DNA of 64,000 bases from contig NZ_CP101833.1 in NCBI RefSeq assembly GCF_024498355.1, positions 2,151,001 through 2,215,000 of the forward strand, read 5' to 3'. Every line of letters begins with the position of its first letter. The stretch's first letter is position 1. Positions 28,931 through 38,681 of the stretch are shown piece after piece. The DNA comes from Bacillus pumilus. Its GTDB lineage: Bacteria > Bacillota > Bacilli > Bacillales > Bacillaceae. A program made the translations under genes and the position numbers. The notes under the pieces were generated by a model that saw only the letters and a list, made by a program, of their open reading frames with translations, did not search any database and was not told the origin of the DNA.

Positions 28931-29992
28931 TCATAATATGATAAGTTCTTTCGGTGAGTGGGTCAATCGTTTATTGCCGTCAGCTGTCAGGACAATATCA
29001 TCCTCAATTCTCACGCCGCCGACATCCGGCAAGTAAATTCCTGGCTCAACTGTTACAACCATTCCCTCTTCTAACACGACCTCTGAGCGTGAGGAAAGGC
29101 CCGGCGCTTCATGTACTTCCATACCAAGCCCGTGCCCAGTTGAATGCCCGAAGTATTGACCGTAGCCATACTTTTCAATGATGTCTCGTGTGATGCGATC
29201 AGCTTCTTTTCCTGTTAAGCCCGGCTTGATTCTATCCACACCAGCGTTTTCTGCTTCTAATACGATATGATAAATTTCCTTTAGCTTGTCGCTTGGTGTT
29301 CCGACGGCAATCGTTCTTGTCATATCAGAACAATAGCCTTTATAGTAGGCTCCGAAATCAAGTGTAACCAAATCACCAGATTCAATCACCTTTTCACTCG
29401 CTCTCCCGTGTGGCAGGCTTGAACGAACACCTGAGGCGACAATCATATCGAATGAAGATCCTTCAGCACCTTCTTTTCTCATGAAAAATTCAAGCTCGTT
29501 CATGACCGCAATTTCTGTCAGGCCCGGCTTGATGTAAGTGAGAATATGATCGAAGGCGTGATCTGCAATCTTCGCAGCTTCCTCTAATATCTTAATCTCT
29601 TCACTAGACTTAATCAAGCGCAACTTTTCAACTGATTCTGAGACAGGAACAAGCTCGATACCGTCTGCTTTTTCAGCATACTGCTGATAAGTGGCAAATG
29701 TCATATGGTTTTGTTCAAACCCAAGTCGTTTTACCCCAAACTCCCTTGCCGTTTGAGCAGCTGTTTCCACAATGTTCCCTTTATGTTCAATGATGTCATA
29801 GCCTTTCACTTGATCCTTGGCTTGTTCTGTGTAGCGAAAATCCGTAATAAAGGCCGCTCGATCCTTTGAAACGACTGCAAGACCGGCTGATCCAGTAAAG
29901 CTGGTCATGTACTGCAAATTAAAGCTGCTCGTAATCACAAGACCATCAATCTCTAATTCGGTTAAAAGTTTTCTTAGTTTTTCAAGCTTCAT
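28931..29992 (-). CDS. yqhT: Xaa-Pro aminopeptidase (M24)
   Basis: This 353-residue peptidase removes N-terminal residues before proline. The creatinase-like N-domain (1-130) is followed by a pita-bread catalytic domain. Metal ligands are visible in VTLDFGAYYKGYCSDMTRT (two Asp), GHSTGHGLGMEVHEAP (His) and VVTVEPGIYLPDVGGVRIED (two Glu). Its start overlaps the aroQ stop by four bases. Placement next to efp, which handles proline stalls, is conserved in many Firmicutes. Confidence 0.95.
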   Translation of the reverse strand: MKLEKLRKLLTELEIDGLVITSSFNLQYMTSFTGSAGLAVVSKDRAAFITDFRYTEQAKDQVKGYDIIEHKGNIVETAAQTAREFGVKRLGFEQNHMTFATYQQYAEKADGIELVPVSESVEKLRLIKSSEEIKILEEAAKIADHAFDHILTYIKPGLTEIAVMNELEFFMRKEGAEGSSFDMIVASGVRSSLPHGRASEKVIESGDLVTLDFGAYYKGYCSDMTRTIAVGTPSDKLKEIYHIVLEAENAGVDRIKPGLTGKEADRITRDIIEKYGYGQYFGHSTGHGLGMEVHEAPGLSSRSEVVLEEGMVVTVEPGIYLPDVGGVRIEDDIVLTADGNKRLTHSPKELIIL

Positions 29993-30432
29993 AATACCGC
30001 TCCCCCTTCACTGACTAAATAACGAATCGCCAATTTATACCCTTCTAAACCAAGACCAACGATTTGCCCTTGGCATACTGGAGCAAGTACAGAATGATGA
30101 CGGAATTCCTCTCTCTTATGAACATTTGAGATATGTACTTCGATGACAGGTAAAGAAATACTTGCAATGGCATCTCTCAGCGCGTAACTATAGTGGGTAA
30201 AAGCCCCCGGGTTAAACACGACGCCATCGTACTGATCCTCTGCTTCGTGGAGCGCATCGATCAGATCCCCTTCGTGATTCGATTGAAAGAACGTTAGTTG
30301 GATATTTGCTCTTTCTGCGAACTGAAACAAATCCGTTTCTAAATCCGTCAGCGTTTTACTTCCGTAAACAGCAGGCTCTCTCTTGCCGAGCCTATTTAAG
30401 TTGGGTCCATTCAGCATAAGAAAATGAGGCAT
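29989..30432 (-). CDS. aroQ: 3-dehydroquinate dehydratase, type II
   Basis: This 147-residue enzyme converts 3-dehydroquinate to 3-dehydroshikimate in the shikimate pathway. It has the family motifs LNGPNLNRLGKREPAVYG (the catalytic Tyr is at its end), FNPGAFTHYSYALRDAI and VIEVHISNVHKREEFRHHS. It has an ATG start. It heads the aroQ-yqhT-efp cluster and corresponds to B. subtilis YqhS. Confidence 0.97.
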   Translation of the reverse strand: MPHFLMLNGPNLNRLGKREPAVYGSKTLTDLETDLFQFAERANIQLTFFQSNHEGDLIDALHEAEDQYDGVVFNPGAFTHYSYALRDAIASISLPVIEVHISNVHKREEFRHHSVLAPVCQGQIVGLGLEGYKLAIRYLVSEGGAVL

Positions 30433-30540
30433 ATGACCACTCCTTCACCCTAATTCAATCTATATCGATATCTGTTTCTTTTTCCTTAGAAACCTTTCGT
30501 TTCCAAAAATATTTTATCATATGAATGGGTGATTTACACT

Positions 30541-31068
30541 TTATTCTGTCTTTTTCCCGAGTGCCCTCGCTAGCTTCTGACTCGTTAATTCATTGTATTC
30601 AAACGAAATACTGTATCCAATAAACATGCCATATAAAATATATATGCAAAATGTCGTCACAATGGTGCTTTGCTGCAAATCTTGCACTTGCTTCACATCT
30701 GGGAAAATAGGATTAAATACATAAAAAACAAGCAACCATAATAGCCCCCCATAAATCAGCCCCACCCAAAAACCTTTGATCCGTTTTAAAAGCCCGTAAT
30801 AAATAAAGGCCGCTCCAATAGATAAAAGGCCTAAAAGCACAATACTAATAAAAGTGCCAAGTCCGCCCTTTTTCCATTCTCCGAGCACAAAAGGCTGAAG
30901 CAGCATATTCGGACTCACCTCTGAAAAATGAAACATATGGGTCAGAAATCCGATAAAGCCCCAAAAAACACCGCCAACAAAGCCAGTAGCAGCTGCTCTT
31001 GCCACGAGCGATGACGTTTGCACTGACTGATTTTTTTCTTCTTGTTTTTTCTTTTCATCACGTTTCAT
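30541..31068 (-). CDS. yqhR: Membrane protein YqhR
   Basis: This 175-residue integral membrane protein starts with a basic tail (KRDEKKKQEEKNQ). About four hydrophobic segments follow, including AAATGFVGGVFWGFIGFLTH and FCIYILYGMFIGYSISFEY. I start at the ATG 7 bases after GGAGG; the frame stays open for 19 more codons upstream without a ribosome site. It is divergent from yqhQ, as in B. subtilis. A role in sporulation is possible but not shown here. Confidence 0.88.
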   Translation of the reverse strand: MKRDEKKKQEEKNQSVQTSSLVARAAATGFVGGVFWGFIGFLTHMFHFSEVSPNMLLQPFVLGEWKKGGLGTFISIVLLGLLSIGAAFIYYGLLKRIKGFWVGLIYGGLLWLLVFYVFNPIFPDVKQVQDLQQSTIVTTFCIYILYGMFIGYSISFEYNELTSQKLARALGKKTE

Positions 31069-31289
31069 ATGAACACCTCCAGCAAGTAGTATGTCCAATA
31101 TGTCATGAAAAAAAAGGATTTCCATGCATGAGTGTAAATTTTTTATAACAGGGTATACTGGCTAAAAAGAGGTAGATAGAATTCTAGTAGATAATCGACC
31201 TGTGAGCTAGTGATTTCCCCTCATTTCCTGTACAATAAAGGTATAAGGAAATGCATGTAAATTACAGGAAACAGGCAGGTTGATGAAAT

Positions 31290-32246
31290 ATGTCCAATCA
31301 AACAAAATCTCCAGCATATGGAGGGCAGGCAGTTGTCGAAGGTGTCATGTTCGGAGGTAAAAAGAACTATGTGACAGCGATTCGGCGTAAGGATCAGTCC
31401 ATTGAATTTTTGAAGCTTCCCCGGACATCCAATAAACGAACCGCCATTCTCAAGAAAATCCCATTTGTCAGGGGTGTTGCTGCACTTGTTGAAGCAAGCG
31501 CAAACGGCAGTAAGCACTTAAACTTCTCCAGTGAGCGCTATGACTTAGATCCTTCTGAAGATCATTCTCTTGAAAAAGAACAAAAAGGCTCGAAATTATC
31601 GATGATCTTCGGCATTGCTGTGATCGGAGTTCTCTCTCTTCTTTTTAGTAAATTTGTCTTTACCCTAGTACCTGTCTTTTTAGCTGAGCTTGTGCGGCCT
31701 GTGTTTTCTGGAAATTTCGCACAAATCGCAGTTGAAACATTCTTTAAATTGATCCTGTTATTAGGCTATATTTACTTTATTTCCATGACCCCTTTAATTA
31801 AAAGGGTATTTCAATATCATGGGGCAGAACATAAAGTCATAAACTGCTATGAACAGAATCTTGACATCACAGTGGAAAATGTCCAAAGCCAATCCCGGCT
31901 GCATTATCGATGCGGCAGCAGCTTTATTTTATTCACTGTCATTGTCGGAATGTTCGTCTATTTACTCGTACCGACAGATCCTTTATGGGTGAGAGTTCTG
32001 AACCGCTTGGCGCTCATTCCGGTTGTTCTGGGCATTTCTTTTGAAGTCTTGCAGCTCACGAACAAGCTCCGAGAAGTGCCTGTGCTAAAAGTGCTTGGCT
32101 ATCCTGGCCTTTGGCTGCAATTGCTCACAACAAAAGAACCCTCTGACGATCAAGTCGAGGTAGCCATTGCAAGTTTTAATGAACTTCTTCGTTTAGAGGA
32201 AGCGTCTGAGAAACAAGCGTCAGATTCTGCTCATCAAGTGATCTAA
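31290..32246 (+). CDS. yqhQ: DUF1385 membrane protein YqhQ
   Basis: This 318-residue protein begins PAYGGQAVVEGVMFGGKKNY, the diagnostic DUF1385 N-terminus. It has the core FQYHGAEHKVINCYE and RCGSSFILFTVIVGMFVY. About four membrane segments lie between 105 and 265. Its biochemical role is unknown to me. It has an ATG start. It is followed by yqhP 38 bases later and probably co-transcribed. Confidence 0.92.
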   Translation: MSNQTKSPAYGGQAVVEGVMFGGKKNYVTAIRRKDQSIEFLKLPRTSNKRTAILKKIPFVRGVAALVEASANGSKHLNFSSERYDLDPSEDHSLEKEQKGSKLSMIFGIAVIGVLSLLFSKFVFTLVPVFLAELVRPVFSGNFAQIAVETFFKLILLLGYIYFISMTPLIKRVFQYHGAEHKVINCYEQNLDITVENVQSQSRLHYRCGSSFILFTVIVGMFVYLLVPTDPLWVRVLNRLALIPVVLGISFEVLQLTNKLREVPVLKVLGYPGLWLQLLTTKEPSDDQVEVAIASFNELLRLEEASEKQASDSAHQVI

Positions 32247-32284
32247 CTTATAAATCCGGTAAATTCCTTCGGAGGTGGACAGTT

Positions 32285-32683
32285 ATGAATCGCCGAGTAC
32301 ATCCTGCTTTTACCATTATTTTCGCTTTAGGTGTTTTGGGATTTGTGTATTTACTCACAACGAACCCAGGCAGACTCTTTACGATGCTGCTATCAGTTGT
32401 GATCATTGGAGCGGTTGTGTTTTTCCTATTTAGATGGCTGATGAATCGAAGAATTGGAACAGAAGGAAATCTTTATCGTAAAGCAGTCAAACAATCAAAA
32501 CGTCGCTACCAGCAGCAGCCTAAACCAAAAACGAAAAGCCAGATGAAAAATCGGGTCACTCATTTGCGAAGCGTGCCGACTGACCACAAGTCTAAGCCCG
32601 TCCTTCTCAAAAAGAAAAGCCAAACACAATTAACTGTGATTGAAGGCAAGAAAAACAAAAAGAAGAATCGCGCCTTATTTTAA
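32285..32683 (+). CDS. yqhP: Small basic membrane protein YqhP
   Basis: This 132-residue protein has two membrane segments (about 8-26 and 32-52) and a long, very basic tail (KQSKRRYQQQPKPKTKSQ; KKKNRALF at the end). It resembles B. subtilis YqhP by position and layout; the function is unknown. It has GGAGGTGG 6 bases before the ATG. Its stop codon overlaps the stop of the convergent yqhO. Confidence 0.85.
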   Translation: MNRRVHPAFTIIFALGVLGFVYLLTTNPGRLFTMLLSVVIIGAVVFFLFRWLMNRRIGTEGNLYRKAVKQSKRRYQQQPKPKTKSQMKNRVTHLRSVPTDHKSKPVLLKKKSQTQLTVIEGKKNKKKNRALF

Positions 32684-33555
32684 AATGTCCAGCTTTTTAA
32701 AAATTGCTCGGCCTTCTGTCTACCTAGATCGACGAGCGCCCTTTTCTTTTCTGTCATGAGATGAAAATCAGTGGCAATAACGTGTTCTACAGGAATAAAA
32801 ATAATATGACGTTCGTGTTTTGTGGCGATATGTCTTTCATCATGAGCACCACGCATCGTTTCAAAAAGAGCGCCAAACAGTTCAAACGCATTGCGGATGG
32901 AGTGTTGAGGGCGTTCTTTTTCGTTTGGGGTTAACGTAACACCAACAAACGGTCTTTTTTTCTCTTCAGCAAATAACCAAATCGGGAAGTTGCTGAGGAC
33001 TCCGCCATCAACAATGGTACAAATGCCTTTTGAAGACTTTAGTTTGACTGGCTCGAAAAAATATGGCAGGCTGCAGCTCATGCGAATGGCACGTGCAACG
33101 GAAAACCGTTCTGGATTTAATCCATAAGAAGGAAGGTCGTCTGGCAGGACGAGGATTCTTCCATTTGTTAAATCAGAAGCGACGATTTTGAGCGAATCTT
33201 TTTTGAGATCCCCAAATACGGTAACCCCTTTTCGTTTTAAAACATCTGTGAGCCATTTTTCCAGCCGGTCTCCTTTGTAAAGACCAAGACGCCAATAAAT
33301 GGATACCCATCTGAGCATTTTAAACGGGATGAATTGACACCTTCGGTCAAGCAATTGATGTTCATCCATTTCATCTAAAAGCTCCCGAATCTCCTGACTC
33401 GTAAAACCTGCTGCGATGAGTGAAGCAATGATCGCTCCAGCACTTGTACCAGCAAGGCGGACAAATTGAAATCCTCTCGCTTCAAGCGCCTCATAAGCAC
33501 CTGCAAGCGCTGCACCCTTAATGCCTCCACCTGAGAACACACCATCTATCTTCAT
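32680..33555 (-). CDS. yqhO: Patatin-like phospholipase / RssA-type esterase
   Basis: This 291-residue patatin-family hydrolase has the oxyanion loop GVFSGGGIKGAALAG at residues 5-19. The nucleophile serine is in LAGTSAGAIIASL near 38, and the catalytic Asp is in IVDGGVLSNFPIWLF near 192. There is no signal peptide. The substrate is unknown. It has an ATG start with a purine-rich ribosome site. No terminator separates it from convergent yqhP. Confidence 0.93.
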   Translation of the reverse strand: MKIDGVFSGGGIKGAALAGAYEALEARGFQFVRLAGTSAGAIIASLIAAGFTSQEIRELLDEMDEHQLLDRRCQFIPFKMLRWVSIYWRLGLYKGDRLEKWLTDVLKRKGVTVFGDLKKDSLKIVASDLTNGRILVLPDDLPSYGLNPERFSVARAIRMSCSLPYFFEPVKLKSSKGICTIVDGGVLSNFPIWLFAEEKKRPFVGVTLTPNEKERPQHSIRNAFELFGALFETMRGAHDERHIATKHERHIIFIPVEHVIATDFHLMTEKKRALVDLGRQKAEQFLKSWTF

Positions 33556-33627
33556 TAAGGAGCCCCCTTTTTATCTCACACTATTAATAGTGTAGGAGCA
33601 TTTGCTTTCAATTAGAACTTTATTCAA

Positions 33628-33657
33628 AAAGGACACCCATACTGAGGGTGTCCCTTT
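33628..33657. repeat. Terminator hairpin between mntR and yqhO, copy 1 (30-bp direct repeat)
   Basis: AAAGGACACCC and GGGTGTCCCTTT form a stem around ATACTGA. It is identical over 30 bases to the copy at 33833-33862. On the minus strand it is followed by five T, so this copy can end mntR transcripts. Confidence 0.92.
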
Positions 33658-33832
33658 CAGCGTGTAGACAAACCCTCGCATTCTTTGTCAGTCCTGCGTG
33701 CCGGTGCTCACGAATGTCAAATTCGCTCCGCTCCGGTACTCGTCCTTCCTAGACTGCAAAGGTTTTCTATCATGCTGAAAAGAAGACAAAGGGCTAAAAT
33801 AAAGATCATTTTAGCCCTTTGTCAACAATCTG
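33658..33832 (+). mobile_element. 175-bp terminator-flanked MITE-like element, copy B
   Basis: It begins CAGCGTGTAGACAAA and ends TTTGTCAACAATCTG. Its ends are inverted repeats at 12 of 15 positions (CAGnnTGTnGACAAA). It has about nine differences from copy A over 175 bases and the opposite orientation. Internal hairpins are at 33701-33736 and 33785-33823, the latter a perfect 16-bp stem with a 7-base loop. It is flanked by perfect 30-bp copies of the local terminator. Confidence 0.87.
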
Positions 33833-33862
33833 AAAGGACACCCATACTGAGGGTGTCCCTTT
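33833..33862. repeat. Terminator hairpin next to mntR, copy 2 (30-bp direct repeat)
   Basis: Exact repeat of 33628-33657, three bases from the mntR stop codon. It is the first hairpin reached by mntR transcripts. On the minus strand only TTT follows before the element begins. Confidence 0.92.
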
Positions 33863-33865
33863 TTC

Positions 33866-34300
33866 TTAAGATTCTTGATTTGTTTGTTCGTTTTTCTTTT
33901 GAATCGCTTTCAGCTGTACAGATCGCTCGTCGTTTTCTTCAAAGAATTGAACAAGATCGCCGATGCGGTCAATGCTGTTCCAGCTGAGATGATGCTCAAT
34001 GCCTTCTACATCATCATAAATTTTCTCTTCATCTACACCAATGATTCTTAAAAATTGCTCTAGCAGTTCATGTCTGTATACGAGACGTTTTCCAATTTTT
34101 TTGCCTTTCGGGGTTAAAATCAGACCACGATATTTCTCATAAATAAGGTATTCATCTTTATCTAGCTTCTGAACCATTTTTGTTACAGAGGAGGGATGGA
34201 CAGCGAGGGCTTCTGCAATATCAGAGACTCTGGCATATCCTTTTTCTTCTATCAGCATATAAATTTGTTCAATATAATCTTCCATACTAGGTGTAGTCAT
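33866..34300 (-). CDS. mntR: Manganese-dependent repressor MntR
   Basis: This 144-residue DtxR-family regulator represses manganese uptake genes when bound to Mn2+. All B. subtilis metal ligands are present: D8 and E11 in [10 protein letters not shown]77 in RHELLEQFL, and E99, E102 and H103 in VEGIEHHLS. The winged helix has [18 protein letters not shown]. It lacks the SH3 domain of larger family members. It has an ATG start. It is 85 bases from lipM upstream. Confidence 0.97.
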   Translation of the reverse strand: MTTPSMEDYIEQIYMLIEEKGYARVSDIAEALAVHPSSVTKMVQKLDKDEYLIYEKYRGLILTPKGKKIGKRLVYRHELLEQFLRIIGVDEEKIYDDVEGIEHHLSWNSIDRIGDLVQFFEENDERSVQLKAIQKKNEQTNQES

Positions 34301-34385
34301 AAAACCCCTCCAAAATGCACCTTTACTTAATAATCATAACAATTCTACACCATCGCCCATTAAAAAACAAGAAGTGTCCATCGTC

Positions 34386-35222
34386 TTAACGCTTGTAATT
34401 CCAATCATCTGAGGCATATTTCGTTTTGGCGAGATGGTGGACAAACGCTAATTCTTCATCTGTCAGTTCATAAGGCACAAGCTCGATATTTAATCCTTTT
34501 TCAAACCCTCGTTTAAACGCCACACGTGCATCGTCTAATGTACATGTTCGATCTGAAATTTCATTGATTGCTACCGCCTTGTTTTTAAAGCTGCGCTGCA
34601 TCCGCTCTCTTACCCGGTCGTTTGGATAAAGAAACAAATCGAACAATTTGTCCTCATCAAGGTCAATTAAGATTGAGCCATGCTGAAGGATCACACCTTT
34701 TTGTCTCGTTTGAGCACTGCCTGCCACTTTTCTGCCTTCTACGACAAGCTCGTACCACGAAGGGGCATCAAAGCATACAGACGATCTTGGGTTTTTTAAG
34801 CTTTCCTTTTCTTTTTCTGTACGAGGAATGGCAAAATACGCATCAAGTCCCAGTTCTTTAAAGCCCTCTAAAATGCCTTCTGAAATGACGCGGTACGCCT
34901 CTGTCACTGTCGCTGGCATTTCTGGATGCTCCTCTGACACAATGACGCTGTAGGTCAGTTCCTGATCATGAAGAACCCCCCGCCCTCCTGTTGGTCTGCG
35001 GACAAATCCGAGACCATAGCGCTTGACTGCTTCCATGTTGATTTCTTTTTCAACATGCTGAAAATACCCAACAGACAATGTTGCCGGATCCCATCCATAA
35101 AAACGGATCACAGGCGGGATAAGCTTCTCACTATGCCAATAAAGCAAGGCTTCGTCCATTGCCATGTTAAAGGCTGGGTCCTGGTTTCCTGTATCAATGA
35201 AACACCATTTCTCTTTTTGCAT
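34386..35222 (-). CDS. lipM: Octanoyltransferase LipM
   Basis: This 278-residue enzyme moves octanoyl groups from acyl carrier protein to GcvH in lipoic acid synthesis. The catalytic cysteine is C150 in [14 protein letters not shown], and the lysine lies in [12 protein letters not shown]. It also has [20 protein letters not shown] near 74-92. It has an ATG start. Its position close to the glycine cleavage genes fits its role, since GcvH is the first protein lipoylated. Confidence 0.97.
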   Translation of the reverse strand: MQKEKWCFIDTGNQDPAFNMAMDEALLYWHSEKLIPPVIRFYGWDPATLSVGYFQHVEKEINMEAVKRYGLGFVRRPTGGRGVLHDQELTYSVIVSEEHPEMPATVTEAYRVISEGILEGFKELGLDAYFAIPRTEKEKESLKNPRSSVCFDAPSWYELVVEGRKVAGSAQTRQKGVILQHGSILIDLDEDKLFDLFLYPNDRVRERMQRSFKNKAVAINEISDRTCTLDDARVAFKRGFEKGLNIELVPYELTDEELAFVHHLAKTKYASDDWNYKR

Positions 35223-35436
35223 ATAAAAATCCCTTCTCTTTTACGTAGTCAATATTAGATGATGGCGGTGACCACCGGTTTTCTCTCTTCATCAGTCTAT
35301 CAAATAGGGAAGGAATTGAAAATAATTCTGACCATTTATGATGACAAGTTTCTTTTGCTTTACTATAATAGTATTTGTCTAAACCGTACCATCAGACAGG
35401 CCACTGTGCTGATGCTCAAGAAGGAGTCGAGTCGTA

Positions 35437-35823
35437 TTGCCAATATTCAACTATATCGTCCTCTCACTTTGTGGACTTTTCGTTCTTTATTCCATCGGCA
35501 GTTACATTTATCAGCAGCGCATTATGAAAACGCTGACGGAAGAAGAATTCATTAAAGGTTACCGCAAAGCTCAACTCATTGACGTGAGAGAGCCAAATGA
35601 GTTTGAAGGCGGACATATTTTAGGGGCAAGAAACATCCCCCTTTCACAATTAAAGCAGCGAAAAAATGAAATACGTCCTGACAAGCCTGTTTATCTCTAT
35701 TGCCAAAATAATTTGAGAAGCGGGAAAGCAGCCCAAACTTTACGTAAAAACGGATGTCGTGAGATTTATAATTTAAAGGGCGGCTTTAAAAAATGGGGCG
35801 GCCGCATCAAAACGAAAAACTAA
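35437..35823 (+). CDS. yqhL: Membrane-anchored rhodanese-like protein YqhL
   Basis: This 128-residue protein has an N-terminal membrane segment (about 4-24) and a rhodanese domain. The domain has IDVREPNEFEGGHILGARNIP and the active-site cysteine C89 in YLYCQNNLRSGKA. It could carry persulfide sulfur; the substrate is unknown. The TTG start follows AAGGAG. It is divergent from lipM and convergent with gcvPB. Confidence 0.92.
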   Translation: MPIFNYIVLSLCGLFVLYSIGSYIYQQRIMKTLTEEEFIKGYRKAQLIDVREPNEFEGGHILGARNIPLSQLKQRKNEIRPDKPVYLYCQNNLRSGKAAQTLRKNGCREIYNLKGGFKKWGGRIKTKN

Positions 35824-35824
35824 C

Positions 35825-35867
35825 AAAAAAGACTCTGGGAGCTAGCCGCCCCCTTTGAGTCTTTTTT
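35825..35867. terminator. Bidirectional terminator between yqhL and gcvPB
   Basis: AAAAAAGACTC and GAGTCTTTTTT are exact complements, with a 21-base interior that includes GGGAGCTAGCCGCCCCC. It serves both convergent genes. Confidence 0.85.
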
Positions 35868-37326
35868 ATTTTCTCTCAAAAACAAGAACTGGATTCCGCG
35901 CAGCCTTTGTTTCGTCCATTCGTTTGACAACCGTTGTATGCGGCGCTTCCTGCACCACTTCTGGATTCTCTTCTGCTTCTTTTGCAATTTGAATCATCGC
36001 TTCAATGAATGCATCAAGTGTTTCTTTTGATTCTGTTTCAGTTGGTTCAATCATGATACATTCCTCTACATTCAGCGGGAAGTAGATCGTTGGCGGATGA
36101 TAGCCAAAATCAAGTAATCGTTTGGCAATATCAAGTGTCCTCACACCTAGTTTCTTCTGACGTTTACCTGAAAGGACAAATTCATGCTTACAGTGACGAT
36201 CAAATGGTAAATCGTAATGAGCACATAAGCGGCGCATCATATAGTTCGCATTTAACACAGCATTATCTGTTACAGCCTTTAAGCCGTCTGGACCCATTGA
36301 GCGGATGTACGCATATGCCCTGACGTTAATGCCAAAGTTGCCATAGAACGGCTTGACGCGTCCAATTGATTGTGGACGATCATCATCAAAATAAAAACGA
36401 CCTTCCTTCTTCACAAGTACTGGCTTTGGCAAGTACGGAATCAAATCCTTTTTCACTCCAACTGGACCTGAACCAGGACCTCCGCCTCCGTGTGGACCTG
36501 TAAAGGTTTTATGAAGATTTAAGTGAACCACATCAAATCCCATATCCCCTGGTCTTGCTCTGCTTAAAACAGCATTCAAATTCGCTCCGTCATAATAAAG
36601 CTTACCGCCAGCTCCGTGAACGATTTCAGCCATTTCTAAAATGTTTTCTTCAAAAAGGCCGAGTGTATTCGGGTTTGTCAGCATAAGAGCCGCTGTTTCT
36701 TCATTCACAACACGGCGTAAATCCTCTAAATCAACAAGCCCATTTTCATCAGATGCAACGGTAATCGTTTCAAACCCAGCCACTGTCGCAGATGCCGGAT
36801 TCGTTCCATGAGCAGAATCCGGCACGATGACTTTTGTTCGCTTATGATCTCCTCTTGCTTCATGGTACGCACGAATCATCATGAGCCCCGTCCATTCGCC
36901 ATGTGCACCTGCCGCAGGCTGTAATGTCACTGCGTCCATTCCTGTGATTTCTTCAAGATGGTCGCCTAGGTCATAAAGTAATTCTAATGCTCCTTGCACA
37001 GTGTCTGCTTCTTGAAGTGGATGAATTTGCGAGAAGCCTGCAAGGCGTGCAACCTTTTCGTTAATCTTTGGGTTATATTTCATCGTACAAGAGCCAAGAG
37101 GGTAAAATCCTGAATCAACTCCATGATTACGTCTTGATAGTGCCGTATAATGACGCATGATATCAAGCTCAGATACTTCCGGAAGCTCAGCATCCTCATG
37201 ACGAATGTACGTTTCATCAAATAAAGCCGGGAGCTCCTGTTCAGGTACATCTAAATCAGGCAGGCTATAACCAATTCTTCCTTCTTTGGATAATTCAAAA
37301 ATAAGCGGCTGATCTTGTTTATTCAT
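35866..37326 (-). CDS. gcvPB: Glycine decarboxylase subunit 2
   Basis: This 486-residue PLP enzyme is the C-terminal half of the P-protein. The PLP lysine is in [20 protein letters not shown] near residue 272. It also has [20 protein letters not shown] near 70 and [13 protein letters not shown]. With GcvPA it decarboxylates glycine and passes aminomethyl to lipoylated GcvH. The start overlaps the gcvPA stop by eight bases. Confidence 0.98.
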   Translation of the reverse strand: MNKQDQPLIFELSKEGRIGYSLPDLDVPEQELPALFDETYIRHEDAELPEVSELDIMRHYTALSRRNHGVDSGFYPLGSCTMKYNPKINEKVARLAGFSQIHPLQEADTVQGALELLYDLGDHLEEITGMDAVTLQPAAGAHGEWTGLMMIRAYHEARGDHKRTKVIVPDSAHGTNPASATVAGFETITVASDENGLVDLEDLRRVVNEETAALMLTNPNTLGLFEENILEMAEIVHGAGGKLYYDGANLNAVLSRARPGDMGFDVVHLNLHKTFTGPHGGGGPGSGPVGVKKDLIPYLPKPVLVKKEGRFYFDDDRPQSIGRVKPFYGNFGINVRAYAYIRSMGPDGLKAVTDNAVLNANYMMRRLCAHYDLPFDRHCKHEFVLSGKRQKKLGVRTLDIAKRLLDFGYHPPTIYFPLNVEECIMIEPTETESKETLDAFIEAMIQIAKEAEENPEVVQEAPHTTVVKRMDETKAARNPVLVFERK

Positions 37327-38665
37327 GGCGATCCCCCAATTCCTTGATGAACGTATCGATTTCTTCTTTTGTTCTTAGCTCTGTCACGGCTACAAGCATG
37401 TGCTGCTGAAGCTCTGGGTAGTCTATCCCTAAGTCATAGCCGCCGATGATCCCTTTTTCAAGCAATCGTTTATTGACTTCTTTCACAGGCTCATTTAACT
37501 TGATCACAAATTCATTAAAATGGGCTCCTTCTACATCAGCCTGAAGCCCATGTTTTTCCGCCTGCGTCTTGGCATAATGGGCTTTTTGCACGTTTTGATA
37601 GGCGATTTCTTTTATGCCTGTCTTTCCAAGTGCCGTCATCGCAACAGAAGCGGCTAACGCATTTAATGCCTGATTCGAACAAATATTTGACGTCGCTTTG
37701 TCTCTTCGAATGTGCTGTTCACGCGCTTGAAGGGTCAGCACAAACCCACGAACACCATTTTCGTCTTCTGTCTGCCCGACTAAACGCCCTGGAACTTTTC
37801 GCATTAATTTTTTCGTCACGGCAAAATACCCGCAATGAGGTCCGCCAAATGCAGCCGGAATGCCAAACGGCTGTGCATCACCAACAACAATATCTGCCCC
37901 CAGTTTTCCTGGCGGCGTCAGTAAACCGAGTGCAAGCGGATTACTTGAGACAATGAACAGGCTCTTTCCTTTATGTGCAATCGGTTCAATCTCTTTTAAC
38001 GGTTCGACTACACCGAAAAAGTTTGGATATTGTACAAGAACAGCTGCTGTTTCGTCGCAGACGGCCTCTTCTAATGCCGCTACATCCGTCTGCCCTTTTC
38101 GCGCAGGTACCTCAACTACTTCAATATGCTGTCCTTTGGCATATGTTTTCAGCACTGCTCTTGATTCAGGGTGAACCGATTCAGAGACAACAATTTTCTT
38201 TTTCTTTGTATGTCCTGCAGCCAGCATCGCCGCTTCAGCTAATGCGGTTCCGCCATCATACATCGAGGAGTTGGCAAGATCCATGCCGGTCAGCTCAGCG
38301 ATCATCGTTTGAAACTCAAAGATGGCTTGCAATTCACCTTGTGAAATCTCGGGCTGATAAGGTGTATACGCTGTATAAAATTCAGAGCGTGAGATGACGT
38401 GATCGACAATGACAGGCTGATAATGATCATACACACCAGCACCAAGAAACGATGCATAGGAAACAGTATCCTTATTCTTTGCAGCTAAGCGAGATAATTC
38501 CCGCACAAGCTCTGTTTCAGATGCGGCTTCTTTGATGTTGTATGCCCCTTTGAATCGTACTTTCTCTGGGATATCTGAAAAAAGCTCATCAATCGACTGA
38601 ACGCCGATGACATCCAGCATTTCTTTTTGATCTTGCTCTGTTTGCGGCAAATACCTGTGCTTCAT
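37319..38665 (-). CDS. gcvPA: Glycine decarboxylase subunit 1
   Basis: This 448-residue protein is the N-terminal half of the P-protein. It has [38 protein letters not shown] and [20 protein letters not shown], all family signatures. It lacks the PLP lysine motif, as expected for subunit 1. It has an ATG start 16 bases after gcvT and is the second gene of the gcvT-gcvPA-gcvPB operon under the glycine riboswitch. Confidence 0.98.
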   Translation of the reverse strand: MKHRYLPQTEQDQKEMLDVIGVQSIDELFSDIPEKVRFKGAYNIKEAASETELVRELSRLAAKNKDTVSYASFLGAGVYDHYQPVIVDHVISRSEFYTAYTPYQPEISQGELQAIFEFQTMIAELTGMDLANSSMYDGGTALAEAAMLAAGHTKKKKIVVSESVHPESRAVLKTYAKGQHIEVVEVPARKGQTDVAALEEAVCDETAAVLVQYPNFFGVVEPLKEIEPIAHKGKSLFIVSSNPLALGLLTPPGKLGADIVVGDAQPFGIPAAFGGPHCGYFAVTKKLMRKVPGRLVGQTEDENGVRGFVLTLQAREQHIRRDKATSNICSNQALNALAASVAMTALGKTGIKEIAYQNVQKAHYAKTQAEKHGLQADVEGAHFNEFVIKLNEPVKEVNKRLLEKGIIGGYDLGIDYPELQQHMLVAVTELRTKEEIDTFIKELGDRHE

Positions 38666-38681
38666 CCTCTATTCCCCCTCG

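Noticed and set aside
33685..33987. Open frame with the same start in the second repeat copy, running into mntR antisense
   Set aside because: It is produced by the repeat and the reverse strand of mntR. It has no ribosome site.
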